DNA of 64,000 nucleotides from Candidatus Contendibacter odensensis (GTDB lineage Bacteria; Pseudomonadota; Gammaproteobacteria; Competibacterales; Competibacteraceae), in assembly GCA_002747185.1 (NCBI GenBank), contig PDTV01000004.1:1-64000 (forward strand), given 5' to 3'. The translations under genes were made by a program, and so were the position numbers. The notes below the pieces were generated by a model. It was not told where the DNA came from and did not search any database. It was given only the letters and a program-made list of their open reading frames with translations. Positions 25,373 to 33,823 of this stretch are shown here, one piece after another (the stretch's first letter is position 1; the number at the start of each line of letters is the position of its first letter).

Positions 25373-27007
25373 TTATGGCTCAGGAGTCATCTCGATAGCA
25401 TGGCAAGGGCACTGCTCGAAGCAGACCGCGCAACCGGTGCACAGATCATAATTGTATCGATAGCGCCGCCCAGGTCCGAGTTTGATAATGGCGTCTTCAG
25501 GACATGCACCATAACAGCCATCACACTCGTAGCAATTGCCGCAAGACAGGCAACGTTTGGCCTCATAGACCGCTTCTTTTTGTCCCAGGCCACCGACCAC
25601 CTCTTCGAAGCTGCTTTGACGCTTTTTCATGTCCAGATGCCCCTGCGGACGCTGGGCAGCATCGGTGTAGTACCAGACATGTAGCTTGTCGAAGGTTGCA
25701 ATTGGGCCTTTAGGTGGCTTGTTGTATGTGTCGCCCCGCAGCCAGGCGTCGATGTTACGAGCTGCTTTTTTGCCATGGCCAACACCAATGGTGACGGTAC
25801 GGTCAGAAGGCACCATGTCACCGCCTGCAAACAGGCCTGGATAGTGGGTCATCATGTTTTCATCAACTTCTACCACACCATCACTTTTAAACTGCAAATC
25901 GGGGATTTTTCCCAAAAAGCTGGTATCGACATCCTGGCCCAGTGCCATAATCAAGGCATCGGCTTCTATGGTTTCTATTTCGCCAGTCGGGCGTGGCCGA
26001 CCTGTGGCCTCGTCAATCTCCATCACTTCGACGGTGAAAGTGGTTTCCTCAATAGCCTTGATAGTACGCAGCCAGTGAATTTTTACGCCTTCTTCAAGTG
26101 CCTCGTCCGCTTCAAAGTCGTGTGCAGGCATATGTTCACGATCACGGCGATAAATAATCATGGGTTCATGCCCAAGCCGTTTGGCAACACGGGCAGCGTC
26201 CATTGCGGTGTTACCGCCACCATAAATGGCGACACGGCGACCCAGCTTGGGCACATTGCCGCTTTCCACTTCCTTGAGGAATCCCAGCGCATCCAGCATC
26301 TTGCCTGCATCGCGGGACGGGATATCGGTACGCTTGCTGAGGTGTGCGCCAACAGCAACGAACATGGCATCAAAGTTTCCCGCTTTTTTCTCGGTCAGTA
26401 GGTCATCAACCCGATGATTCAGGACGATGTTGACGCCCATATTCTCGATGCGCTTAATTTCACCATCGAGCACGTCGCGGGGTAGACGATAGGCAGGGAT
26501 ACCAAAGTGCATCATGCCGCCGGCAACCGGGCCGGCTTCGTGGATTTCAACGGTGTGGCCCAGTCGCGCCAAATGGTAGGCAGCAGATAAACCGCTAGGA
26601 CCTGCCCCAACAATGAGCACACGTTTGCCGCTCGGTTGTGCGGTAATCTCGTATTGCCAATCTTCTTCCAGTGCCTTGTCACCGAGGAAACGTTCAATGG
26701 CATGGATGCTGACGGGTGCATCCAGCTTGTCGCGATTGCACGCTGTTTCACAGGGGTGATAGCACACTCGGCCATGAACGGCAGGCAAGGGATTTTCTTC
26801 AGTCAGCTTCTGCCAGGCTTGCTTGAAAGATCCTGCTTGTGCGTGCGTTAACCAGGCTTGAATGTTTTCACCTGCCGGACAGGCATTGTTGCAGGTGGGT
26901 ATGGAATCTTGGTAGATCGGCCGCTGAATACGCTGTGGTCCAATATTACGCTTTTCATGCGTCATATCCAGCGGGCGCGTCATATTGATGGGCTTATCGG
27001 TCATCAT
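25373..27007 (-). CDS. NAD(P)-dependent ferredoxin oxidoreductase, GltD-like with C-terminal ferredoxin domain
   Basis: 544 residues. An N-terminal Fe-S helical domain (CNNACPAGENIQAW, CYHPCETACNRDKL) is followed by an FAD fold (VGAGPSGLSAAYHLARLGH, near 132), an NAD(P) fold (IYGGGNTAMDAARVAKRLG) and a C-terminal 8Fe-8S ferredoxin (CLSCGNCYECDGCYGACPED, CTGCAVCFEQCPCHA). Resembles the small subunit of glutamate synthase and NfnB-type subunits. Being first in the operon before nifJ, it probably moves electrons between reduced ferredoxin and NAD(P). No large GltB partner is nearby. Confidence 0.82.
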   Translation of the reverse strand: MMTDKPINMTRPLDMTHEKRNIGPQRIQRPIYQDSIPTCNNACPAGENIQAWLTHAQAGSFKQAWQKLTEENPLPAVHGRVCYHPCETACNRDKLDAPVSIHAIERFLGDKALEEDWQYEITAQPSGKRVLIVGAGPSGLSAAYHLARLGHTVEIHEAGPVAGGMMHFGIPAYRLPRDVLDGEIKRIENMGVNIVLNHRVDDLLTEKKAGNFDAMFVAVGAHLSKRTDIPSRDAGKMLDALGFLKEVESGNVPKLGRRVAIYGGGNTAMDAARVAKRLGHEPMIIYRRDREHMPAHDFEADEALEEGVKIHWLRTIKAIEETTFTVEVMEIDEATGRPRPTGEIETIEADALIMALGQDVDTSFLGKIPDLQFKSDGVVEVDENMMTHYPGLFAGGDMVPSDRTVTIGVGHGKKAARNIDAWLRGDTYNKPPKGPIATFDKLHVWYYTDAAQRPQGHLDMKKRQSSFEEVVGGLGQKEAVYEAKRCLSCGNCYECDGCYGACPEDAIIKLGPGRRYRYNYDLCTGCAVCFEQCPCHAIEMTPEP

Positions 27008-27287
27008 GTGTCTCTTCGCAGTGGTTCAGATGCGTTGTGGGTGTTTCTCTAAAACTATTTTGAGTCGTTTTTAGGAAACCTGGCAGTTATAGCCAGCTAG
27101 GGGGTATTTTGGATGCTTATATGCTTAAAACCAAAACACTTTGACATCCGGATTACGGGGGTGAACATGCCTGGATTGCGATGATTTACCACCTTGGTCA
27201 TGGCTAAGCTGGCGTATATGTCAACTAAAGTTAGACTATTTTAGTAGGAAGTGAACAATGGTGGCGCAAGCATGCAAAATATTGTTA

Positions 27288-27319
27288 ATTAGGACATTAT
27301 TTGTCCTAATCGCTTTTTT
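27288..27319 (+). terminator. Orphan intrinsic terminator
   Basis: ATTAGGACA (27288-27296) pairs with TGTCCTAAT (27302-27310), followed by CGCTTTTTT. No annotated plus-strand gene ends before it: it lies between the divergent NifJ operon and the quinone reductase-like gene. It may close a short RNA, or act as a leader attenuator of the 27397 gene. The rest of 27008-27396 holds the two divergent promoters and the shared motif at 27217-27232. Confidence 0.5.
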
Positions 27320-27396
27320 GTTTTCCATTCTGGTATGACCAAAAATCTGGTACTTGATTCCAGGATTGGGTGTGGATGTATTCGGGGAGAGTTGAT

Positions 27397-28404
27397 ATGA
27401 AAGCCGTGACGCTTATCCAGGCTGGTGGTATTGAACAGCTTAATGTAGGTGATGTAACAACACCTGAGCCGGATACAGGATATGTGCGTGTTCGGTTACG
27501 CGCTTCAGCACTCAATCATCGTGATGTGTGGATTACACTCGGTCAATATCCAGGGATACGGTTGCCATGTATTTTGGGTTCAGACGGGGCGGGCATTGTT
27601 GATAAGCTGGGCGCAGGGGTATCTGCGGAGGCATTGGGTCAGGAGGTCGTGATTTATCCTGCCAGGGATTGGGGTGATGATCCGCGCTTTCCCAGTTCGA
27701 GCTTTCGCGTTTTGGGGATGCCTGATGCCGGTACATTTGCCGAGTATATTTGTGTTCCATCAAACCATATTTTTCCCAAGCCGGATTTTTTAGGCTGGGA
27801 GCAGGCAGCTGTGATCCCGCTAGCGGGGCTGACAGCATGGCGGGCATTGATGACGCAAGCAGCTGCAAAAAAGGGTGAAACTATTTTGGTTACTGGCATT
27901 GGCGGCGGTGTTGCGACATTTGCGCTGAAATGGGCAGTTGCATTGGGTGCACGGGTTTTTGTAACAAGCGGTGATCCTGCCAAGCTGGAAAAGGCACAAC
28001 AATGGGGTGCAGTCGGTGGTGTGAATTATCGCGATGAGGACTGGGCCAGGCAGCTGGCTGCGTTGAGCGGTGGTGTCGATGTGATCGTTGATGGTACCGG
28101 CGGCGAGACGTTCAGGGGCTGTTTCTCGGTACTTAAGCCTGGTGCTCGCTTTGTGATCTATGGCGCAACAGCTGGGAATCCGCCGACTGGCCTGGAAATG
28201 GCAAAGTTATTTTTCCGCCAGGCCAGGATAGTGGGTTCGACTATGGGGTCGCCAGGAGAATTTGCGGCTATGTTGCGTTTTGTTACGGAACATCGTATCG
28301 AACCTGCTGTTGATCAGATATTTTCGCTCGATGAAGCGGTTTCTGCCCATCAGCGGTTGTTGGCTGCAGAGCAGATGGGCAAGATTGTGCTGCGGCAAGA
28401 TTAG
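27397..28404 (+). CDS. Zinc-type alcohol dehydrogenase / NADPH:quinone reductase-like protein
   Basis: 335 residues from the ATG at 27397, preceded by GGGGAGA. Medium-chain dehydrogenase: GroES-like N-terminal part with ALNHRDVWITLGQYPGIRLP and GSDGAGIV, then a Rossmann domain with ILVTGIGGGVATFALKWA. The zinc-ligand Cys of classical alcohol dehydrogenases is not seen in the GHE region (GSDG instead), so it looks like the zinc-free quinone oxidoreductase branch. It reduces a quinone or enone with NAD(P)H; the substrate is unknown. Divergent from the NifJ operon. Confidence 0.8.
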   Translation: MKAVTLIQAGGIEQLNVGDVTTPEPDTGYVRVRLRASALNHRDVWITLGQYPGIRLPCILGSDGAGIVDKLGAGVSAEALGQEVVIYPARDWGDDPRFPSSSFRVLGMPDAGTFAEYICVPSNHIFPKPDFLGWEQAAVIPLAGLTAWRALMTQAAAKKGETILVTGIGGGVATFALKWAVALGARVFVTSGDPAKLEKAQQWGAVGGVNYRDEDWARQLAALSGGVDVIVDGTGGETFRGCFSVLKPGARFVIYGATAGNPPTGLEMAKLFFRQARIVGSTMGSPGEFAAMLRFVTEHRIEPAVDQIFSLDEAVSAHQRLLAAEQMGKIVLRQD

Positions 28405-28597
28405 CCATTCGTGTAGCTTGGCGCCGCGATCGCCGGCGGCGTAGCCACCGACAATACCAGGATGGATAGCAACATCGTGAAATGCCGATAAATGGATAGC
28501 AAGACTTTTAGATTTTTTCTTTTAAAACCAGATAGATAGAGTCAATTTTAAATAGATGGGGCCAAGTTGTTTTATTAATCAAAATAAATCAAATTAA

Positions 28598-28626
28598 TTG
28601 ACGCAATGCAGCATCATTGTTATACT
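28598..28626 (+). promoter_or_regulatory. Strong sigma-70-type promoter with repeated operator-like boxes
   Basis: TTGACG (28598-28603), exactly 17 bases, then TATACT (28621-28626). Two near-identical boxes, GCAATGCAGCAT (28603-28614) and GCATTGCAGCAT (28627-28638), lie 24 bases apart on the same face. The arms GCAATGCAG and CTGCATTGC also form an inverted pair around the -10. This layout suggests a repressor. It drives no ORF but the sRNA candidate just downstream. Confidence 0.6.
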
Positions 28627-28632
28627 GCATTG

Positions 28633-28713
28633 CAGCATTTCGTTAGAGATGTTGTTTTTTGATCCTCCTTTGGTGGTTTTTGACCGGAGCAGCCAAGTGT
28701 TCCGGTCTTTTTT
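28633..28713 (+). ncRNA. Candidate small RNA with an anti-Shine-Dalgarno segment
   Basis: About 81 nt between the promoter above and a terminator formed by GACCGGA (28682-28688), TCCGGTC (28701-28707) and six T. No ORF with a ribosome site fits. At 28663-28671 the transcript has TCCTCCTTT, the perfect complement of AAAGGAGGA, followed by GGTGG, so the CCTCC could be exposed in a small loop. This is the seed type by which several sRNAs block ribosome binding. An upstream T-rich stretch could bind Hfq. Expression and targets are unknown. Other parts of 28405-28928 show no gene. Confidence 0.5.
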
Positions 28714-28928
28714 ATGGTGCTGCAACAGTATAACGATTTGGCGTGCTGCAATCGTTGAATTCAGGCTGCCTGGCTATAAATCATCCACATACCTTGTTTC
28801 TACCCTGATATCTTGATCAGGGTGCGCGGAAAGCCCTGCCCTTATCTTCGATCCCACAGACAATCATACCTTACAGGCTTGATTTCAATCTGTGAAATTA
28901 GGGAGTTGAACAAGTCGATAAAGCCATG

Positions 28929-28960
28929 TTGACCTGAGATCATACTCCAAGGTTTATAAT
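28929..28960 (+). promoter_or_regulatory. MerR-type promoter with 20-bp spacer
   Basis: TTGACC (28929-28934) and TATAAT (28955-28960) are 20 bp apart, longer than the usual 17, as in promoters that need MerR-family distortion. The spacer holds a dyad ACCT-GAG...CTC-AAGGT, the expected regulator site. The transcript would start near 28967, so the ATG at 28959 cannot be used. Confidence 0.7.
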
Positions 28961-28979
28961 GCGCTCCATGGAAAAAATC

Positions 28980-29387
28980 ATGCTTAAAATTGGTGCATTA
29001 TCCCGACTAACTAATGTTTCACAGGATACACTCCGCTTCTATGAGAAGCATGGTCTGATCCAGCCGCATGCACGTAGCCGAGCAGGCTATCGTTTGTACT
29101 CCAACGACGATATTCAGCGTATCCGTTTTATTCTGAGTGCCAAAGAGGTGGGCTTTACCCTAAAGGAAATTCATGAATTGCTGGCGTTGGAAGTGGCCAG
29201 GGAAGAAGCCTCCTGTCGGGACGTTAAATCGTTTATTGACGAGAAAATTAAAACCGTTAATCAACGTATCCGGGAACTGCAAAGTATTAAAAAATCATTG
29301 AGAATATTGAGTGATGCCTGCTGTGGCGGTGATGAGCCTGCTACCTATTGCACTATTCTCGAAGTGCTAAGTAAACATGCTAGATAA
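28980..29387 (+). CDS. MerR-family metal regulator, ZntR-like
   Basis: 135 residues from ATG 28980 (an ATG at 28968 is possible). It has the MerR helix-turn-helix (LKIGALSRLTNVSQDTLRFY, RLYSNDDIQRIRFI) and dimer helix. Metal-site residues match E. coli ZntR: Cys79, Cys114, Cys115 and Cys124 in register, but His119 of ZntR is Glu119 here. It should sense Zn, Cd or Pb. The 20-bp-spacer promoter in front and the efflux permease 24 bp behind make an autoregulated metal-resistance operon. Confidence 0.82.
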   Translation: MLKIGALSRLTNVSQDTLRFYEKHGLIQPHARSRAGYRLYSNDDIQRIRFILSAKEVGFTLKEIHELLALEVAREEASCRDVKSFIDEKIKTVNQRIRELQSIKKSLRILSDACCGGDEPATYCTILEVLSKHAR

Positions 29388-29411
29388 ACACAGTTAATAG
29401 AGGTGATTTTT

Positions 29412-30524
29412 ATGGTTCTACTAAATAACTTTGTTGGTTTATTTGTTGAATCAGCGCCTTGGTTAGCACTAGGCCTACTTATTTCCGGCATAATGAAAAT
29501 TTTTGTTACCAGTCATTTTTTATCTCATCATCTTGGAAAACCCGGACTGGTTTCAACCATTAAAGCTGCTTTATTAGGGGCGCCCTTGCCACTATGCTCA
29601 TGTGGTGTTATCCCGGCTGCGATAGGACTTAGACGCAGCGGCGCATCCAAGGCAGCTACCACTTCCTTTTTAATATCTACGCCTGAAACGGGTGTAGATT
29701 CTGTCTCAATTTCTTATGCCATGTTGGGCCCTTTTATGGCGATTGTTCGCCCAATTGCAGCGATAGCTAGTGCTATTATTGCTGGAATACTGGTTGGTCA
29801 TGATGAAGAAAAACAAAAAACATCGTGTAGCCAGGAAAAGCTGCCACCGGATCAGGATTCATGCTGTTCATCAGAATCGACAAAAACGGTGAGCGTCGAT
29901 TCTTGTTGTAATACAGAAAGTTGTAATACAGGAAAACAACATGTTTTACAGCGTATCAAGGATGGGCTGCAGTTTACTTTCATTGATCTTCTTAAAGATA
30001 TCAGTTTATGGTTATTAATCGGCTTTATATTTGCGGCACTGATTAGAACCTTTGTACCGATAGAATTTTTGGCGCAATGGGGTGACAGCTTACTGGCTTT
30101 TGTTGTTATGGCACTAATCGGTGTTCCCATGTATATCTGTGCAACGGCTTCAACGCCTATCGCTGCTGGATTGTTATTCTCGGGTGTTTCGCCAGGTGCC
30201 GTACTGATCTTTTTGCTAGTAGGACCTGCCACTAACATTGCCACCATTGGTTTGGTACAACGTGAGTTAGGTCATCGGGCATTAGCAGCATATTTAGGTA
30301 GTGTAGTGTCGGTAGCGTTTATATTCGGCTTTTTTACCAACCACGCTGCTAGCATCTGGGAAATGGATTTTTTGGCACAAACGGAACATGTGCATAATCT
30401 GGTGAACCCGCTACTGGCTTACAGTAGCAGTATATTATTGGCAGTATTGATGTGTTATGCGCTGTACAAACGATTTTTTCCAGACACGCCAAGTATCCTG
30501 TTGAAGGCCTATAGCTACAAATGA
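29412..30524 (+). CDS. SO_0444-type Cu/Zn efflux permease
   Basis: 370 residues from the ATG at 29412, behind AGAGGTG. Eight or more membrane helices in two ArsP-like halves. The first half carries PLPLCSCGVIPAAIGLRRSG (58-77), the CSC motif of this permease family; the second has GVPMYICATASTPIAAGLL. A cytoplasmic loop (about 131-176) holds six Cys, including two CC pairs at 151-152 and 165-166, likely metal-binding. Exports Cu or Zn from the cytoplasm. Controlled by the ZntR-like regulator ahead of it. Confidence 0.82.
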   Translation: MVLLNNFVGLFVESAPWLALGLLISGIMKIFVTSHFLSHHLGKPGLVSTIKAALLGAPLPLCSCGVIPAAIGLRRSGASKAATTSFLISTPETGVDSVSISYAMLGPFMAIVRPIAAIASAIIAGILVGHDEEKQKTSCSQEKLPPDQDSCCSSESTKTVSVDSCCNTESCNTGKQHVLQRIKDGLQFTFIDLLKDISLWLLIGFIFAALIRTFVPIEFLAQWGDSLLAFVVMALIGVPMYICATASTPIAAGLLFSGVSPGAVLIFLLVGPATNIATIGLVQRELGHRALAAYLGSVVSVAFIFGFFTNHAASIWEMDFLAQTEHVHNLVNPLLAYSSSILLAVLMCYALYKRFFPDTPSILLKAYSYK

Positions 30525-30622
30525 TGGTATTCATCAATTATTGCAGTTAGAAAAACTGGCAAGCGTTGGGACTGCCTGGTTTTGAGCACCTGAGACGACA
30601 GCTTTTGGATGCGAAATTGTCA

Positions 30623-30730
30623 CTATAGCGGAATCAATCAAATTTGATTAACTGGCTCCGCTATATTTATCTGTTTTAACGCGCAAACACTATATATAAC
30701 TTGTTCCAATTTATAGTGTTTGCGCTATAG
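30623..30730 (-). repeat. Two-hairpin dispersed repeat, family 1, copy 2 (inverted)
   Basis: The element lies in the opposite orientation, with the perfect ends CTATAGCG and CGCTATAG. Its large stem is GCGCAAACACTATA with TATAGTGTTTGCGC, so both arms differ from copy 1 in a matched way. It lies 99 bp after the efflux gene. The remaining spacer to dnaQ has only the 17-bp tandem repeat listed next. Confidence 0.85.
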
Positions 30731-30749
30731 ATTAAGGTGTTCTAGAAAT

Positions 30750-30783
30750 ATTGCTTTTCATTGGTTATTGCTTTTCATTGGTA
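30750..30783 (+). repeat. 17-bp tandem duplication
   Basis: ATTGCTTTTCATTGGTT is followed directly by ATTGCTTTTCATTGGTA. Two copies, 104 bases before dnaQ. May be replication slippage; no function seen. Confidence 0.7.
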
Positions 30784-30887
30784 GCAGAAATCGGTGGTAC
30801 AGCCCGGCCGTCGAACAGATTGCGATACCCAAAAGCCTGTAATAGCGTACTCCTGCCTATAGAGAATACGAACGGAATGAATCTGTA

Positions 30888-31595
30888 ATGGCTGAACGCC
30901 AGGTTGTTCTTGATACCGAAACCACCGGACTGGATCCCAATCAGGGGCATCGGATCATCGAGATTGGCTGTATTGAGCTTGTCAATCGACGACAGACCGA
31001 TCAGCGTTTTCATGTTTATCTGCAACCGGATCGTCATATTGATGATGAGGCCGTGCAAGTGCATGGTATCACCAATGATTTTCTCGCCAATCAGCCGCGC
31101 TTTGCCGAGATTGCTGAACAGTTTCTGGACTTTGTTCAGGGTGCGGAGCTGGTGATTCACAATGCTGGTTTCGATCTGGGTTTTCTTGACAACGAGTTGC
31201 AGCGGTGTGGCCGCGGCCAAGTCCCGTTAGTACAATTTTGCAAGGTTGAGGATACCTTGTTGTTGGCACGTCGTCGCCATCCGGGGCAGCGCAATACTCT
31301 GGATGCACTGTGCAAGCGATACAATATTGATAACTCGCAGCGCAGTTTGCATGGTGCATTGCTGGATGCCGAGATCTTGGCCGACGTTTATCTGGCGATG
31401 ACCCGCCAGCAGGATTCATTATTTGCTGAGGAAAGTAGTGAAACGCCGGAGCAGAGCATCCATCGTCGCGTCTTGCCCGCAGATCGGCCGCCGCTGGCAA
31501 TACTTCGCGCTAATCCTGATGAATTGGCCGAACACCACCGCTATCTTGATATGCTCGATAAGAGTAGTGGCGGGCAATGTGTGTGGAAGCAGTGA
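30888..31595 (+). CDS. dnaQ: DNA polymerase III epsilon subunit (proofreading exonuclease)
   Basis: 235 residues with a full DEDDh 3'-5' exonuclease site: DTETTG (Asp9, Glu11), HNAGFDLGFLDNE (Asp96), and HGALLDAEIL (His155, Asp160). The C-terminal tail (about 180-235) corresponds to the segment that binds the polymerase alpha subunit. It removes mismatched 3' nucleotides during replication. In many gammaproteobacteria rnhA lies next to it; no rnhA is seen here. Confidence 0.93.
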   Translation: MAERQVVLDTETTGLDPNQGHRIIEIGCIELVNRRQTDQRFHVYLQPDRHIDDEAVQVHGITNDFLANQPRFAEIAEQFLDFVQGAELVIHNAGFDLGFLDNELQRCGRGQVPLVQFCKVEDTLLLARRRHPGQRNTLDALCKRYNIDNSQRSLHGALLDAEILADVYLAMTRQQDSLFAEESSETPEQSIHRRVLPADRPPLAILRANPDELAEHHRYLDMLDKSSGGQCVWKQ

Positions 31596-31735
31596 GTATT
31601 GGCTGAAATCAGGTTGCAGGCTGTATCAGCGTTTCAAGGCATCCAGCGTTTGAGCCAGCAGGGTGGCTACGCAAGGTCTGCACCCATGAAGTGATAACAT
31701 GGATGCATCAATGCCTTTTTATTGTAACCGTGAAA

Positions 31736-32986
31736 TTATCTCAGTCTGCGGCGCTGTCTGGTTGTCGCTACAGGATCAGCGAGTGCTAACGCCCGTCCGG
31801 CAATACCACGTCGCACCAGGCGGTCAATGGTTCCAGCAGGCAGCCACACCATTGAGCCAGCAGGCAAGGGGACGCGACCGCGTTTAGCCGCTCGTCTCCA
31901 GGCACGATTAATACGATTCAAACTGCTCAGACTGACCTGGTAGTAAGCCGCGACTGTATCGGCTGTTGCAGTTTGCCGCAGACGGATGCGATCCTGGTTC
32001 AGTGGTGCCTTGAAGCGAATGCCTTCCGGAAAATACCGTTGGTGGTTACGTGCAACTTCGCGGGCAGCAAGGAATTCTGTGTAAAAATTCCGCGAGGCAA
32101 AACCAAAATTACGGCCGGAATAATAATGCACGATTCTGGCAATATCGCCACCCATTGCCGTTTTGGCGCGTTGCATACCACCGACACCATGATTGTAGGA
32201 GGTAATCGCTAATGGCCAGCTGCCTAATTTGCTGTAAGCATTGCCTAGATAACGTGCTGCACTCTCTGCTGCGATAATCGGGTCAAGTCGCTCATCAATG
32301 GCACGGTTAACCGTCATGTATTGCCGGGCGGTAGAACGCATAAATTGCCACATGCCGGCAGCTCCTACCGAGGATGCAGCATGATTTTGGAAAGAGGACT
32401 CGACATGCGGCAGATAAGCCAGGTCATCCGGCAGGCCTGCTTTGCGGAATATTTGACGAAACGCGGCATTATAACGACCACTGATTTCCAGCCCTCGTTT
32501 GAAGCGCTCACGCAAGCCGCGTTGCCTGTACAGACGTTTGCTAGCACCGGCGATGGCGCGCACACCACCGCTACTGGCTCGAATACGGGAGGCCAATACC
32601 TGTTCAACTCGTGATAGCGGGGCACCAACAGCTACCTTGTATTCCATTTGTGCCAGCAGGTTTTTAAGGCGCTTACGGCGCGCTTTGAGTAATTGTTTCT
32701 GCTCCGGGGTGTAGCCTGAGATAATAGGGCCAGGTAAGGTAATGACTTCATAAATAACATCCATATGACGATTATCGTAAAATACTACCTTGTTCCGGCC
32801 CCAAACTGCGTACACATTACGCCAGAATGCAACCTGAGGCTGTAGTGAGTACGGTGCGGGAAAGAAAACATCATCGTTCGATCTGGGTTTGGGGTGCGGT
32901 GAGTGAGTCGGCTTTGGCTGAGTGGCGCAGGCAGCAAGCAAAAGCGTTGCTAGAATAGCCAGAAATCCAAGTTGTAATTGTCGCAT
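31736..32986 (-). CDS. MltD-like membrane-bound lytic transglycosylase
   Basis: 416 residues from the ATG at 32986, behind GAGAG. A lipoprotein signal (LLLAACATQ, Cys near 20) tethers it to a membrane. Residues about 190-310 are the SLT domain: LPHVESSFQNHAASSVGAAG (catalytic Glu), MWQFM and AITSYNHGVGGM. The C-terminal part has one LysM-like repeat (TATADTVAAYYQVSLSSLNR) for peptidoglycan binding. It cleaves glycan strands in the periplasm. Lies 78 bp after gspN in the same direction and may make room for the secretion apparatus. Confidence 0.82.
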   Translation of the reverse strand: MRQLQLGFLAILATLLLAACATQPKPTHSPHPKPRSNDDVFFPAPYSLQPQVAFWRNVYAVWGRNKVVFYDNRHMDVIYEVITLPGPIISGYTPEQKQLLKARRKRLKNLLAQMEYKVAVGAPLSRVEQVLASRIRASSGGVRAIAGASKRLYRQRGLRERFKRGLEISGRYNAAFRQIFRKAGLPDDLAYLPHVESSFQNHAASSVGAAGMWQFMRSTARQYMTVNRAIDERLDPIIAAESAARYLGNAYSKLGSWPLAITSYNHGVGGMQRAKTAMGGDIARIVHYYSGRNFGFASRNFYTEFLAAREVARNHQRYFPEGIRFKAPLNQDRIRLRQTATADTVAAYYQVSLSSLNRINRAWRRAAKRGRVPLPAGSMVWLPAGTIDRLVRRGIAGRALALADPVATTRQRRRLR

Positions 32987-33064
32987 TGGCACACGCTCTC
33001 TTAAGTAATTCATGGATAGCAGGGTGGCAGATAGGCCGCTGACTGTCATTACAGTCACAGCTTG

Positions 33065-33823
33065 TCAACGTGCCAGGATGCCTGAGAATTTTAAATTCCA
33101 GCGGCCTTGGGCATTCGCTGTACCTAACCATTTTGTCAGCTGTTGTAGCTTTCGGTTATCAGGATCGCGGATCGCCGCTTCGCCATTAAAATGATAACGA
33201 CCATCGGGCATGAACTGCAATGTTGCTTTTAATATTAAGGGGGCATTGTTATCCGTAATTAAGCCCTGAATACCTTCAGGTTCCAGTGAACGTAGCTGAA
33301 TGGTGAAGTCCCCAAGTGTCAGGGGCTGACGCGATCTGGTACGCAGATTCAGCACCTGGATTTCACCATGAGCTGCCTGGGGTCGTTTTGCTGAATCCAG
33401 GTATAAGTTTTGTAAGTCAGGTCGCAAGATCCCTGTTACAGGCAGGCGCTGACCAACGAGCTTTGCCAGTTTGGTCAAGGGTAGTTGACCTGTGACATCC
33501 TTAAAACGTAGACGACCACTGGGTGCAATGGCAACCTTGCTTGTAAGCGGGAATTTGGCATCTTGCACCTTCAGATCCAGTTCCAGCCAGCCCGATAAAA
33601 GTGCCAGTGACTGCCAGCGCCAGGATAGCCGGTCAATGTGAACACCATGCCAATCGATGCCCCACCCGACACCGTTAATAGCCGTTCCAGTAGCCTTATG
33701 TACCTTGAATTTCGGAAGATACGCGCTCAGTCCATCTGTGACCAGTTGTGCTGGAGCCAATAGCAGCAGGAACAATAAAAAGGCTACCAACGCCAATAGG
33801 CCGTAGCGCAGGATGGATCTCAT
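33065..33823 (-). CDS. gspN: Type II secretion protein N
   Basis: 252 residues: one N-terminal membrane helix (LALVAFLLFLLLLAPAQLV), then a beta-rich periplasmic domain with the GspN pattern NGVGWGIDWHGVHIDRLSWR and a LSGWLELDLKVQ repeat, as in lipid-transport-like AsmA relatives. GspN is an accessory inner-membrane component of type II secretion. Overlaps gspM by four bases (ATGA), which indicates coupled translation. Last gsp gene here. Confidence 0.82.
   Translation of the reverse strand: MRSILRYGLLALVAFLLFLLLLAPAQLVTDGLSAYLPKFKVHKATGTAINGVGWGIDWHGVHIDRLSWRWQSLALLSGWLELDLKVQDAKFPLTSKVAIAPSGRLRFKDVTGQLPLTKLAKLVGQRLPVTGILRPDLQNLYLDSAKRPQAAHGEIQVLNLRTRSRQPLTLGDFTIQLRSLEPEGIQGLITDNNAPLILKATLQFMPDGRYHFNGEAAIRDPDNRKLQQLTKWLGTANAQGRWNLKFSGILAR

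Noticed and set aside
28420..28445. GC-rich CGCCG...CGGCG hairpin after the quinone reductase-like gene
   Set aside because: Possible terminator but no T-run; contains a GCGATCGC octamer only once, so no repeat meaning.
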